A stretch of DNA of 64,000 nt from Caviibacter abscessus (GTDB lineage: Bacteria; Fusobacteriota; Fusobacteriia; Fusobacteriales; Leptotrichiaceae), in assembly GCF_001517835.1 (NCBI RefSeq), contig NZ_LOQG01000036.1:62001-126000 (forward strand), written 5' to 3'. A program made the translations under genes and the position numbers. This document shows, in pieces, positions 1 through 8,508 of this stretch. Below the pieces are notes generated by a model that saw only the letters and a program-made list of their open reading frames with translations, had not been told where the DNA came from and ran no database searches. How positions within the stretch are numbered: position 1 is the first letter of the stretch; every line of letters begins with the position of its first letter.

Positions 1-2
1 TT

Positions 3-1316
3 GATGTTTTAGATGAAAATTTCATATTTTATGAAAACAATTCTATTGAATACTACAATGAGTTAAAACTTAACTGTTATTTAAATTATCATATAAATGC
101 AAAAAATCAAAAAGATATATCCCTTTTTTTAGAGACATATAACTTTATAGATAAATTTAATATTACTGTTGAAAACAATTTGAAAAATAACGAAGATATT
201 GTTATAAACACAAAACAAATTGATAAATTAGTAAACAGTATAGATAAATTGTTTTTTATAAGAAAAGAATTTCAAGAAATGACAAAATATTTAGATGAAG
301 AAAAAAAAGAAAAATACTCTAAATTATTAAAAGAGCTTTCTCTAACTAAATATTTTTTAAAAAAGGAAACTGTAAATCTTAGAATTGTTGACTTAGAAGA
401 ACAATTAAATAAAATGGATAAAACATTAAAAGAATACGGTCAATTATTTGGTTTAGATTTAAAATTAAATTTTAAAATTGTTGATTTAAAACTTGATAAA
501 ATCCTATTTTTCAACATAAAATCAGCATTAATAGATGTGATTTATAATATAATTTTAGCTGAAGTTGACAGAAAAAATATTGAACTTAATTACTCTAAAA
601 ATAATGTATTTAACATATATTTACTATTAAAGCAAGAATTTAATCAATTAAAAATAGAAATAAGTGCTCATAATCATAAATTAAATTACAATAAAATAAT
701 AGAAAGATTTTTGGAACAAAAAATTATTGAAGAAAGTAATGTTTATTCAAAAAATGAAATATACAATATGATGTTTACAAATGATTTTTTAGCTTCTTCT
801 AAAGATTACGAAATAAAAGAAAGAGAACTAGCTCTTCTTAATTTTTATAACACTTCTAAAAATTTAAACGGTAAAATGTATATAAGACGCAACGAAAATG
901 ATGAAATTACATATGTTGCCAAAATACCGTTACAATTTTTAATACTTAATGCAACTATTGTTAAAATTAAAGAAAACTATTATGCTATTGAAACAAAGTG
1001 TATAGAAGATATTTCAGACTTTTTTATAACTAATACTTTTACAACTAACAATTTTATGTATTATAAAAATAAAGAAGCTGAACTTCCAATTATTAATATG
1101 TACAATGAAGCTATAAAAGCACTTACTGTTGTTATAAAAAATCAAAGACATGTATTTTTAACAGATGATCTTTTGTATCAAGAACAAATATTTGTTAGAC
1201 CTCTTCAAGTTGATTCAAACATGTACATAGGAGATTGTCTTTTAAAGGATAATAAAAGAGCATATATCATAGATTTTAATAAATATTTACAAAAAGGTGT
1301 AAAATATGAAAACTAA
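3..1316 (+). CDS. CheA-like pseudokinase (5' end outside window)
   Basis: The frame is open from the first bases of the window, so the gene begins upstream; the TTG at 180 is not a real start. Read through, it follows the CheA domain order. A P2-like tail is followed by a P3-like dimerisation helix pair (about 195-430; IVINTKQIDKLVNSIDKL resembles the CheA start IRVDIEKVDQLINLVGEL). A P4-like ATPase fold (about 430-930) and a C-terminal CheW-like P5 (about 930-1310, ending YIGDCLLKDNKRAYIIDF) come next. The ATP-site motifs are gone: the N box NSxDHG reads NIILAE, the G1 box DDGAG reads SAHNHK, and the G2 box GRGVGMD reads KERELALL. Inference: a catalytically dead CheA homologue acting as scaffold or regulator. 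It overlaps the next gene by 11 bases. The assignment rests on by-eye alignment only. Confidence 0.6.
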   Translation, partial: DVLDENFIFYENNSIEYYNELKLNCYLNYHINAKNQKDISLFLETYNFIDKFNITVENNLKNNEDIVINTKQIDKLVNSIDKLFFIRKEFQEMTKYLDEEKKEKYSKLLKELSLTKYFLKKETVNLRIVDLEEQLNKMDKTLKEYGQLFGLDLKLNFKIVDLKLDKILFFNIKSALIDVIYNIILAEVDRKNIELNYSKNNVFNIYLLLKQEFNQLKIEISAHNHKLNYNKIIERFLEQKIIEESNVYSKNEIYNMMFTNDFLASSKDYEIKERELALLNFYNTSKNLNGKMYIRRNENDEITYVAKIPLQFLILNATIVKIKENYYAIETKCIEDISDFFITNTFTTNNFMYYKNKEAELPIINMYNEAIKALTVVIKNQRHVFLTDDLLYQEQIFVRPLQVDSNMYIGDCLLKDNKRAYIIDFNKYLQKGVKYEN

Positions 1317-2382
1317 TAATTTTGATTCTATTTTAGAAAATGATATAAAAATAATACGTGAAATATCAGACTTTTTACTAAAAATTGTAAATCCTGAAGA
1401 AATTGATTTTCAAATATGTATAAAAAAGATAAATAAACTTGAAAATGACACATTTTCATTAACCAATATACATGATATTGATTTATTAAGTAACATAAAA
1501 AAGATATTTTTAAATATTGATAGAAATAAATTTTTGTTTTTTGAATTTAAGTATGACTTATTTTCCGTATTATCAAAAATAGAACAACTCTACTCAAGTT
1601 ACAAAGATATCGGGATAAAACAAGATAATAGTAAAATAAAAAAAATTGAAAGCGAATTAATTGATTACGATAAAAAATTTTCAAATGATTTATACATTAA
1701 AAACAAAGATAAAACTTATTACTATATTAAAATAACACTTGATACAAGTGTCCCTTATTTTTATTTATCAAGAAAAAATATACTTAATCATCTTAGAGAA
1801 TATGGAAAGCCATATAATTATATACCCATTTCATTAGATGATGATTCATATAATTACTTTATTTTAGACTATAAAGTAGATAATAGTATAAATGTACAAG
1901 AAATTTTTGAAAATCTAAAAAAAATAGATGATGCTATAATAAAATATACACTATTTAAAGTTAATAATGAAAATAATATATATAATATTAAATTTTTCAT
2001 AAATGAAAAAATAAATGAACATTCTTGTATAATGATTAACACTCTTAATTTCATTGATTTAATTCATTATAAGGATTTTTATGATACTTATGTTGAAGCT
2101 AAAAATCAGATACATATAATAAATAAACTTTTAAATTTAAAAAATGAAAACATAAATTTAATACTTCTTAAAAAAATTAGTGACAGAGAATCTAAGATAT
2201 TTTTACCCAATGGTATTACAAAAAATAATATAACAAAAATAAAAAAAATAATTGAATATATCTTAATAGATAAGACTATTTCAGAGATTTTATATTATGG
2301 TAATATTGACTTTTATGGTTTACAAATGTTAAAATATTTGAGAAAAAGATATAATACTGAATTTAGTGAAATAGTTTACTAA
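1306..2382 (+). CDS. Unknown protein, possibly CheA P1/P2-like with STAS-like C-terminus
   Basis: A 358-residue cytoplasmic protein, translationally coupled to the CheA-like gene by an 11-base overlap. I do not recognise it outright. Residues 1-95 are helical and could be an HPt-like bundle without a recognisable phosphorylatable His motif. Residues about 135-220 (YYYIKITLDTSVPYFYLSRK onward) have the alternating pattern of a CheA P2 domain. The last 70 residues (KIFLPNGITKNNITKIKKII, then NIDFYGLQMLKYLRK) resemble a STAS/MlaB fold, where the usual motif is DxSG/IDFSGLQ. The serine position reads Y. Only 19 bases separate it from the phosphorylase gene, so all three are probably co-transcribed. 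Function unknown; the domain suggestions are weak pattern matches. Confidence 0.45.
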   Translation: MKTNNFDSILENDIKIIREISDFLLKIVNPEEIDFQICIKKINKLENDTFSLTNIHDIDLLSNIKKIFLNIDRNKFLFFEFKYDLFSVLSKIEQLYSSYKDIGIKQDNSKIKKIESELIDYDKKFSNDLYIKNKDKTYYYIKITLDTSVPYFYLSRKNILNHLREYGKPYNYIPISLDDDSYNYFILDYKVDNSINVQEIFENLKKIDDAIIKYTLFKVNNENNIYNIKFFINEKINEHSCIMINTLNFIDLIHYKDFYDTYVEAKNQIHIINKLLNLKNENINLILLKKISDRESKIFLPNGITKNNITKIKKIIEYILIDKTISEILYYGNIDFYGLQMLKYLRKRYNTEFSEIVY

Positions 2383-2401
2383 ATTTTTAAATGGAGGAAT
2401 T

Positions 2402-4867
2402 ATGCAAACGATTACAAAAGATCAACTAAAGGAAAAAGTTGAACTTGCATTAAGAAGACAATATGGTAAAACTGTAGATGAAGCTCATGAATATGAAATT
2501 TATTACGCCGTTGCTAGAGCTACAATGGACGATATTGTTGAAAAATGGTACAACTGCAAGAAATCACAAGCACAAGATAAAGTTAAACAAATGTATTATT
2601 TGTCGGCAGAATTTTTAATGGGTAGATATTTAAGTAATAATTTAATAAATCTTCAATATGATAAAATTGTTAAAGAAGTTTTATCTGAACTGAATGTAGA
2701 TATTGACAAACTTGAAGATAATGAAATGGATGCAGGACTTGGAAATGGTGGTCTTGGTAGATTGGCTGCTTGCTTTCTAGATTCACTTGCAACATTAAGC
2801 TTACCAGGACATGGATATGGTTTAAGATACAAATATGGTATGTTTGAACAAAAAATTGAAAATGGTTTTCAAGTTGAATATCCTGATGACTGGACAAAAT
2901 ATGGTACTCCTTGGTCTATTATAAGACTTGATAGAACATTTGAAATTAAATTTGGTGGACAAATTGAAATACATAAAGATGAAGTAGGAAAAGAATATTA
3001 TAAAAGAGTAAATACAGAAAATGTTAAAGCTATTGCTTACGATGTACCTATAATAGGTTACGGAAATGGAGTTGTAAATACATTAAGACTTTGGGAAGCA
3101 AGATCACCTGAAGGATTTGATTTACAATTATTTAATGCTCAAAGATATATGGCTGCTTCTGAAAAAGCTGTAGAAGCTGAAGATATTTCAAAAGTTCTAT
3201 ATCCAAATGATACTGAAAGAAGCGGGAAATGGCTTAGACTTAAACAACAATACTTCTTTACATCAGCTTCATTACAAGATATAGTTAGAAGATATAAGGC
3301 AATTTATGGAAATAATTTTGATAAATTTGCTGACAAAGTTGCAGTACAATTAAACGATACTCACCCTGTTGTAGGAATACCTGAACTTATGAGAATTTTC
3401 TTAGACCAAGAAAAATTAAGTTGGGATGAAGCTTGGGAAATATCAAAAAATGTATTTGCATACACTAACCATACTATTTTGTCGGAAGCTCTTGAAAAAT
3501 GGGATATCTCATTAATTCAACCTTTACTTCCAAGAATTTACCAAATCATTGAAGAAATAAACAGAAGATTTGTAAATGAATTAAAAGAAAAATATAGTAA
3601 TGACTATGACAGAATAAACAGAATGAGTATAATAGCAAATGGACAAGTTAAAATGGCTTGGCTTGCAATTGTTGGTTCTCATCAAGTAAACGGTGTTGCA
3701 GAGCTTCATACAGAAATTTTAAAACATCAAGAATTAAAAGACTGGTATGATTTATATCCAGAAAAATTCTTAAATAAAACTAACGGTGTTACTCAAAGAA
3801 GATGGCTTCTTAAAGCAAATCCTGAGTTAGCAGAATACATAACTAGTCTTATTGGAGATAAATGGATAACTGATTTATCAGAACTTAAAAAATTAGAAAA
3901 ATATATTGATGATGAAAAAGTATTGAACAATTTATTAGAAATTAAATTAAATAATAAGAAAAAACTTGCTAAATATATTTTAGATACAACAGGTGTTGAA
4001 GTAGATCCTAACTCTATATTTGACATACAAGTTAAAAGATTACATGAATATAAGAGACAATTACTTAACGTCTTACATATCATGAATTTATATAATAAAT
4101 TAAAAGAAAATCCATTACTTGACATAGAACCTAAAACATTTATATTCGCAGGGAAATCAGCTCCTGGATATAGAAGAGCTAAAGGTATCATAAAATTAAT
4201 AAATACAGTAGCTCAAACTATAAACAACGATGCAAGTATAAATGGTAAAATTAAAGTTGTATTCTTAGAAAATTATCGTGTATCATTAGCTGAAAAAATA
4301 TTCCCTGCTGCTGACTTATCAGAACAAATTTCAACAGCAAGTAAAGAAGCTTCAGGTACAGGAAATATGAAATTTATGTTAAATGGTGCTATGACAATAG
4401 GTACAATGGACGGTGCAAACATAGAAATAGTTCAAGAAGCTGGAATTGAAAATGAGTTTATATTCGGATTAAGTTCTGATGAAGTTCAAAGACTTGAAGA
4501 ATGGGGTAAATACAATCCTATGGAAGAATACCACGTTGTTGAAGGACTTAAAGAAGTTATAGACCAATTAACTGATGGTACTTATGATGATAATCATACA
4601 GGACTATTTAAAGAATTAAGTAACTCATTATTATATGGTGTTGACGGAAATAGACCTGATACTTATTTCGTATTAAAAGACTTCGCACAATACAGAGAAG
4701 CTCAACAAAAAGCATCTAAAGCTTTTAAAGATAAAACTAAATGGGCTAAGATGATGCTTAAAAATATAGCAAATTCAGGTAAATTTACTTCAGACAGAAC
4801 AATTGAAGAATATGCTAAAGAAATATGGAACATTAAACCATACGAAGTTAAAAATTACATTAAATAA
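2402..4867 (+). CDS. glgP: Glycogen/maltodextrin phosphorylase
   Basis: An 821-residue GT35 phosphorylase, the usual length for the bacterial family (about 800-830). It releases glucose-1-phosphate from alpha-1,4-glucans. Family landmarks are present: SAEFLMGR and GLGNGGLGRLAACFLDS near the N-terminus, the RLHEYKRQLLN block, and the PLP-binding motif EASGTGNMKFMLNG with the Schiff-base lysine at residue 657. The start is ATG preceded by ATGGAGGAATT. It follows the two CheA-like genes with 19 bases between, and is closed by a strong terminator. Together with MalQ (8.5-10 kb) and the maltodextrin transporter it completes a cytoplasmic maltodextrin pathway. Whether the substrate is glycogen or imported maltodextrin cannot be told from sequence; no glycogen synthesis gene is in the window. 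Confidence 0.95.
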   Translation: MQTITKDQLKEKVELALRRQYGKTVDEAHEYEIYYAVARATMDDIVEKWYNCKKSQAQDKVKQMYYLSAEFLMGRYLSNNLINLQYDKIVKEVLSELNVDIDKLEDNEMDAGLGNGGLGRLAACFLDSLATLSLPGHGYGLRYKYGMFEQKIENGFQVEYPDDWTKYGTPWSIIRLDRTFEIKFGGQIEIHKDEVGKEYYKRVNTENVKAIAYDVPIIGYGNGVVNTLRLWEARSPEGFDLQLFNAQRYMAASEKAVEAEDISKVLYPNDTERSGKWLRLKQQYFFTSASLQDIVRRYKAIYGNNFDKFADKVAVQLNDTHPVVGIPELMRIFLDQEKLSWDEAWEISKNVFAYTNHTILSEALEKWDISLIQPLLPRIYQIIEEINRRFVNELKEKYSNDYDRINRMSIIANGQVKMAWLAIVGSHQVNGVAELHTEILKHQELKDWYDLYPEKFLNKTNGVTQRRWLLKANPELAEYITSLIGDKWITDLSELKKLEKYIDDEKVLNNLLEIKLNNKKKLAKYILDTTGVEVDPNSIFDIQVKRLHEYKRQLLNVLHIMNLYNKLKENPLLDIEPKTFIFAGKSAPGYRRAKGIIKLINTVAQTINNDASINGKIKVVFLENYRVSLAEKIFPAADLSEQISTASKEASGTGNMKFMLNGAMTIGTMDGANIEIVQEAGIENEFIFGLSSDEVQRLEEWGKYNPMEEYHVVEGLKEVIDQLTDGTYDDNHTGLFKELSNSLLYGVDGNRPDTYFVLKDFAQYREAQQKASKAFKDKTKWAKMMLKNIANSGKFTSDRTIEEYAKEIWNIKPYEVKNYIK

Positions 4868-4874
4868 TAAATGT

Positions 4875-4908
4875 AAAAGACTAATTCATTAATGAGTTAG
4901 TCTTTTTT
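4875..4908 (+). terminator. Rho-independent terminator after glgP
   Basis: AAGACTAATTCATT pairs with AATGAGTTAGTCTT (one G-T pair) and is followed by a run of T. It lies 8 bases after the glgP stop codon. Confidence 0.85.
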
Positions 4909-4917
4909 ATAAAAATA

Positions 4918-4926
4918 TGCTAGAAT
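4918..4926 (+). promoter_or_regulatory. Extended -10 promoter for the CNNM/CorC-like gene
   Basis: TGC followed by TAGAAT matches an extended -10 (TGnTATAAT with one mismatch). The -35 region would overlap the T tract of the preceding terminator. A strong Shine-Dalgarno GGAGG follows at 4942-4946. Confidence 0.5.
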
Positions 4927-4953
4927 ACTTATAAAAAAAACGGAGGAATAAAA

Positions 4954-6240
4954 TTGGATATTTTGCCGCAGATACTATTTATTTTGATATTAATCTGTAT
5001 TAACGGATTTTTTTCTTGTGCGGAAATAGCGATAGTATCAGTCAATAAAAGTAAACTTAAAGTTTTAATTGAAAATAAGGATATAAGAGCAATAAGGTTG
5101 CAAAAATTAATAGATTCACCAAGTAAAATGCTTTCAACTATACAAGTTGCAATAACATTATCTGGATTTTTAGCATCTGCAAGTGCTGCCATAAGCATTT
5201 CAGATAAGTTACATTTAATTTTGGAAAATTTAAATATTCCATATACAAGACAACTATCGGTATTTATTATTACTATTTTATTATCATACATAACATTAAT
5301 ATTAGGTGAGCTTGTTCCAAAAAGAATTGGTATGCAAAACTCATATAAAATTTCACTTAAAGTTGCAGGAATAATCACATTTATATCTATAATTTTTACA
5401 CCTATTATAGCAATACTTACAATTTCAACAAATATGGTTGTATGTCTTTTTGGACAGAAAAAATCAAAATCACAAGATGATATATCAAAAGAAGAAATAC
5501 TTGCAGTTATTAATTCAGGTTCTCTTGAAGAAAATGAAAAAGAGATGCTTGAAAATATAATAGAATTTGATGAAAAATTTGCAAGAGAAGTAATGATTCC
5601 AAGACCAAGTATATACGCAATTCCAAATGATACACCTATATATAAACTATTTGATATGGATGATATAACAAGATATTCAAGAATACCTGTATATGATAAT
5701 AATCTTGATAATATAATAGGTATACTTCACACTAAAGATTTAATAAAAATATCAAGAGATTCTAAAGACACAGTGGAAAGTATAATAAAAGAAGCATATT
5801 TTGTTCCTGATACAAAAAAAATAAGTTCTTTATTTATTGAAATGAAAAAACAAAATAAACATCTTGCAATATTAATTGATGAATATGGCGGAGTTTCAGG
5901 TATAGTAACATTAGAAGATTTAATTGAAGAAGTTGTTGGAGAAATAACAGATGAATATGATAAAGAAGTTCATGATATAACAGAAATAGGTAAAAATAAA
6001 TATTTAATCAGTGCTGAATTATCAATTAGTGATTTAAATGATTTTTTTAAAACAAACTTTGATTCTGATTATTATGATTCTGTAGGTGGACTTTTAATTG
6101 AAAAATTAGGCTTTATTCCTGATGACAATCAACGTATTGATGAAATTATCATTGACAATACCTGTTTTAAAATACAAAAAGTAAAAAATAAAAAAATACA
6201 AAAAATCATTATAACAAGAAAAGAGGAAAATAATGTATAA
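4954..6240 (+). CDS. CNNM/CBS/CorC-HlyC domain membrane protein
   Basis: A 428-residue member of the family often annotated as hemolysin C or CorC, probably a divalent-cation (Mg2+) efflux protein; transport has been shown only for some members. Domain order: an N-terminal CNNM/DUF21 transmembrane domain (residues 1-about 170, four hydrophobic segments, motif FFSCAEIAI), a CBS pair (about 200-325, VMIPRPSIYAIP and LIDEYGGVSGIVTLEDLIEE) and a C-terminal CorC/HlyC domain (about 340-420). The start is TTG, chosen because GGAGG lies 7 bases upstream and no better start exists. The last 8 bases overlap the next gene, so translation is coupled. Confidence 0.9.
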   Translation: MDILPQILFILILICINGFFSCAEIAIVSVNKSKLKVLIENKDIRAIRLQKLIDSPSKMLSTIQVAITLSGFLASASAAISISDKLHLILENLNIPYTRQLSVFIITILLSYITLILGELVPKRIGMQNSYKISLKVAGIITFISIIFTPIIAILTISTNMVVCLFGQKKSKSQDDISKEEILAVINSGSLEENEKEMLENIIEFDEKFAREVMIPRPSIYAIPNDTPIYKLFDMDDITRYSRIPVYDNNLDNIIGILHTKDLIKISRDSKDTVESIIKEAYFVPDTKKISSLFIEMKKQNKHLAILIDEYGGVSGIVTLEDLIEEVVGEITDEYDKEVHDITEIGKNKYLISAELSISDLNDFFKTNFDSDYYDSVGGLLIEKLGFIPDDNQRIDEIIIDNTCFKIQKVKNKKIQKIIITRKEENNV

Positions 6241-7030
6241 ATTAATTGCTACCGATATGGATGATACATTACTTACATCACAAAAAAACATATCACCGGA
6301 AAATATGAAAAGTATAATTAAAGCCCAAGAAAAAGGAATAAAATTTGTACTTGCAAGTGGAAGACCAACTTTTGCTATGAATGATTTTGCAAATCAACTA
6401 CAACTTGAAAAATTTGGTGGATATATAATATCATACAACGGTGCTGCTATAACTGATTGCAAAACAAATGAAACAATATTTTCTCTAGGTCTTAATAAAG
6501 AAGATATCTTTTTTCTATTTGATAAAGCTAATGAGTACAATGTATCAATTATAACATATAACGATGATGTAATTTTATACAATAAATACACAGAGTACAT
6601 TGATCTTGAAGTTGAATGTACTAATTTTAAGACAAAACAAATTTTGGACTTATCATCAATTGATTTTACTAAGACAATGAAATGCATGATAATTGCACAT
6701 CCTGAAAAAATAAAAGAACTTTATTTAAAATTAAAAACAATTGTTGGAGATAAATATTATCTATCAATATCTAATCCACACTTTTTAGAAATTACTAATA
6801 TAAATGTAAATAAAGGTAATACAATTAAGTATTTATGCGACATATTAAACATAGATGCAAGTGAAATAATTGCATGTGGAGACTCATATAATGATTTAGA
6901 TATGCTTAAGCTTGCCGGTCTTTCTGTTGCAGCCGGAAATGCTTTAGATGATATAAAAAAAATATGTAAATATGTATCAGTAAATCATAATGAAAATATA
7001 CTTGAAGATGTTATAAAAAAATATTTATAG
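6233..7030 (+). CDS. Cof-type HAD-IIB phosphatase
   Basis: A 265-residue haloacid-dehalogenase hydrolase of the Cof/YidA class, a soluble Mg2+-dependent phosphatase acting on small phosphorylated metabolites. Motif I is MDDTLL (residues 9-14, the nucleophile and acid/base Asp pair). Motif II is the serine of LASGRP, the motif III lysine follows NVNKGN, and motif IV is GDSYNDLDML. A large C2 cap lies between motifs II and III. Length fits the family (about 265-270). It overlaps the preceding gene by 8 bases. The physiological substrate cannot be read from sequence. Confidence 0.9.
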   Translation: MYKLIATDMDDTLLTSQKNISPENMKSIIKAQEKGIKFVLASGRPTFAMNDFANQLQLEKFGGYIISYNGAAITDCKTNETIFSLGLNKEDIFFLFDKANEYNVSIITYNDDVILYNKYTEYIDLEVECTNFKTKQILDLSSIDFTKTMKCMIIAHPEKIKELYLKLKTIVGDKYYLSISNPHFLEITNINVNKGNTIKYLCDILNIDASEIIACGDSYNDLDMLKLAGLSVAAGNALDDIKKICKYVSVNHNENILEDVIKKYL

Positions 7031-7042
7031 TACTTAAAAATC

Positions 7043-7071
7043 TTGCAATTATACTATTTTTATGATAATAT
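7043..7071 (+). promoter_or_regulatory. Promoter for tpiA-secG-hup
   Basis: TTGCAA (7043-7048), a 17-base spacer and TAATAT (7066-7071) preceded by TGA, which gives an extended -10. It lies about 40 bases upstream of the tpiA start and downstream of the HAD stop codon. Confidence 0.6.
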
Positions 7072-7111
7072 TACACTATGTAAATAAAAGCTATTTTAAT
7101 GGAGGAAAAAA

Positions 7112-7870
7112 ATGAGAAAAATTATTATAGCAGGAAATTGGAAAATGAATAAAACGAGTTCAGAAACCAAAACTTTTTTTAATGAACTATTACCATTAAT
7201 TACTAATATTAAAGCTAATGTTGTAGTTGGTGTTCCTTTTACATCAATACCCGCAGCAATTGAAGCAACTAAAGGAAGTATAATAAGCATAGCAGCACAA
7301 AACATGAATCCAAATGAATCAGGTGCATATACTGGTGAAATTTCACCTCTTATGTTAAAAGATTTAGGTGTTGATTATGTAATTCTTGGACATTCAGAAA
7401 GAAGAGAATATTATAAAGAATGTGATAAATTTATTAACCAAAAAGTAAAATCTGCTTTAGCTCACAATTTAAAACCAATTTTATGTATTGGTGAAAAATT
7501 GGAAGAAAGAGAAAGTAATATTACTAATGATATTATAAAAACTCAATTATTAGGTGGACTGGAAAATGTTACAGCTGATGAAGCTAAAAACGTTGTTATT
7601 GCTTATGAACCTGTTTGGGCAATAGGTACAGGTAAAACTGCTACTCCTGAAATGGCTCAAGAAGTTCATAAATTTATAAGAGAATTATTAATTTCTCTTT
7701 ATTCAAAAGAAGTTGCCGATGAAATTACTATTCAATATGGTGGTTCAATGAAACCTGAAAATGTTGTTGAATTATTAAAACAAGAAGATATTGACGGTGG
7801 TTTAATAGGTGGTGCAAGTCTTACACCTAATTCATTTAAAGAATTAATATTAGCCGGACAGGAGGGCTAA
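7112..7870 (+). CDS. tpiA: Triosephosphate isomerase
   Basis: A 252-residue TIM barrel interconverting dihydroxyacetone phosphate and glyceraldehyde-3-phosphate in glycolysis. All active-site residues are present: Asn9 and Lys11 in GNWKMNK, the electrophile His94 in ILGHSERR, the catalytic base Glu166 in AYEPVWAIGTG, and the phosphate-binding IQYGGSM and GGLIGGASL loops. The start is ATG after GGAGG. secG begins 3 bases after its stop, so the two are in one operon; the glycolytic partner fba is elsewhere in the window at 56.6 kb. Confidence 0.98.
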   Translation: MRKIIIAGNWKMNKTSSETKTFFNELLPLITNIKANVVVGVPFTSIPAAIEATKGSIISIAAQNMNPNESGAYTGEISPLMLKDLGVDYVILGHSERREYYKECDKFINQKVKSALAHNLKPILCIGEKLEERESNITNDIIKTQLLGGLENVTADEAKNVVIAYEPVWAIGTGKTATPEMAQEVHKFIRELLISLYSKEVADEITIQYGGSMKPENVVELLKQEDIDGGLIGGASLTPNSFKELILAGQEG

Positions 7871-7873
7871 TTC

Positions 7874-8074
7874 ATGAAAAGTTTATTAGTTATATTTATG
7901 ATATTACTCTCAGTTATACTTGTAGTTGTAATATTACTTCAACCTGATAAAAGCCAAACTGTTGCTAAAACAGAAAGTGTGCTGGACCAAGAAAAAGATG
8001 GAATTGAAAAATTTACGGAATATGTAGCAGTTCTATTTCTAGTCTCGGCAGTTATTTACAATGTTATCAGATAA
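7874..8074 (+). CDS. secG: Preprotein translocase subunit SecG
   Basis: A 66-residue protein with two hydrophobic segments (residues about 3-22 and 47-65) joined by a short polar loop. The layout is that of SecG: an N-terminal helix ending VILLQPDKS, a charged loop (LDQEKDGIEKFTEY) and a second helix. SecG is the small auxiliary subunit of the SecYEG channel. The family is usually 70-80 residues, so this one is slightly short, and it lacks the typical Gly-rich loop after the first helix. The Shine-Dalgarno GGAGG lies at the end of tpiA. A co-transcribed position after tpiA is a common arrangement. Confidence 0.85.
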   Translation: MKSLLVIFMILLSVILVVVILLQPDKSQTVAKTESVLDQEKDGIEKFTEYVAVLFLVSAVIYNVIR

Positions 8075-8104
8075 TTAGTTATATTTTATAGGAGGTTAGA
8101 GAAA

Positions 8105-8386
8105 ATGTCAAAAAAAGAATTTATTGAAGCTTTCGCAGCTAAATCAGGAGAAAATAAAAAGAGATCTGAAGAATTATTAAATCACTTCTTAAATTTAATA
8201 GAAGAAAATTTATTAGAAGATAGAGACGTTCAATTTGTAGGTTGGGGATCATTCTCTACTAAAATTAAAGAAGCTAGAAATGGTAGAAACCCTAAAGATG
8301 GTTCAGTAATCAGCATACCTGCGAAAAAAATTGTTAAATTCAAAGCTGGTAAAAAATTAGCTGACGCAGTTGCTAACACTAAATAA
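8105..8386 (+). CDS. hup: HU family DNA-binding protein
   Basis: A 93-residue nucleoid protein of the HU/IHF family (usual length 90-95). The N-terminal helical dimerisation part begins MSKKEFIEAFAAKSG. The beta-arm region carries the family signature around GWGSFSTKIKEARNGRNPKDG (abridged: GRNP, then the Pro-tipped arm) and ends with AKKIVKFKAGKKL. It binds and bends DNA non-specifically as a dimer. Translation starts at ATG with a strong GGAGGT 11 bases upstream. It is the last gene of the tpiA operon, followed at once by a strong terminator. Confidence 0.95.
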   Translation: MSKKEFIEAFAAKSGENKKRSEELLNHFLNLIEENLLEDRDVQFVGWGSFSTKIKEARNGRNPKDGSVISIPAKKIVKFKAGKKLADAVANTK

Positions 8387-8394
8387 TAATATTG

Positions 8395-8425
8395 GAAAGT
8401 TGTTAAATTACAACTTTCTTTTTTA
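8395..8425 (+). terminator. Terminator after hup
   Basis: GAAAGTTGT pairs perfectly with ACAACTTTC around a TAAATT loop, followed by a T tract; it closes the plus-strand operon. Confidence 0.9.
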
Positions 8426-8467
8426 TAATCTCAATCAAAAAAATTCTTAAAATTGATACTTTGTCAT

Positions 8468-8507
8468 AAAAAAATTGACCTCTAGATTTAGCGGTCAAAT
8501 TTTTTTT
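8468..8507 (-). terminator. Terminator of the maltose operon
   Basis: An AAAATTGACC arm pairs with GGTCAAATTTT, with A and T tracts on both sides. It sits immediately after the malQ stop codon and can also act for the plus strand. Confidence 0.85.
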
Positions 8508-8508
8508 A

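Noticed and set aside
180-182. TTG as the start of the first gene
   Set aside because: The frame is open back to base 3 and continues with CheA-like sequence, so the true start lies outside the window.
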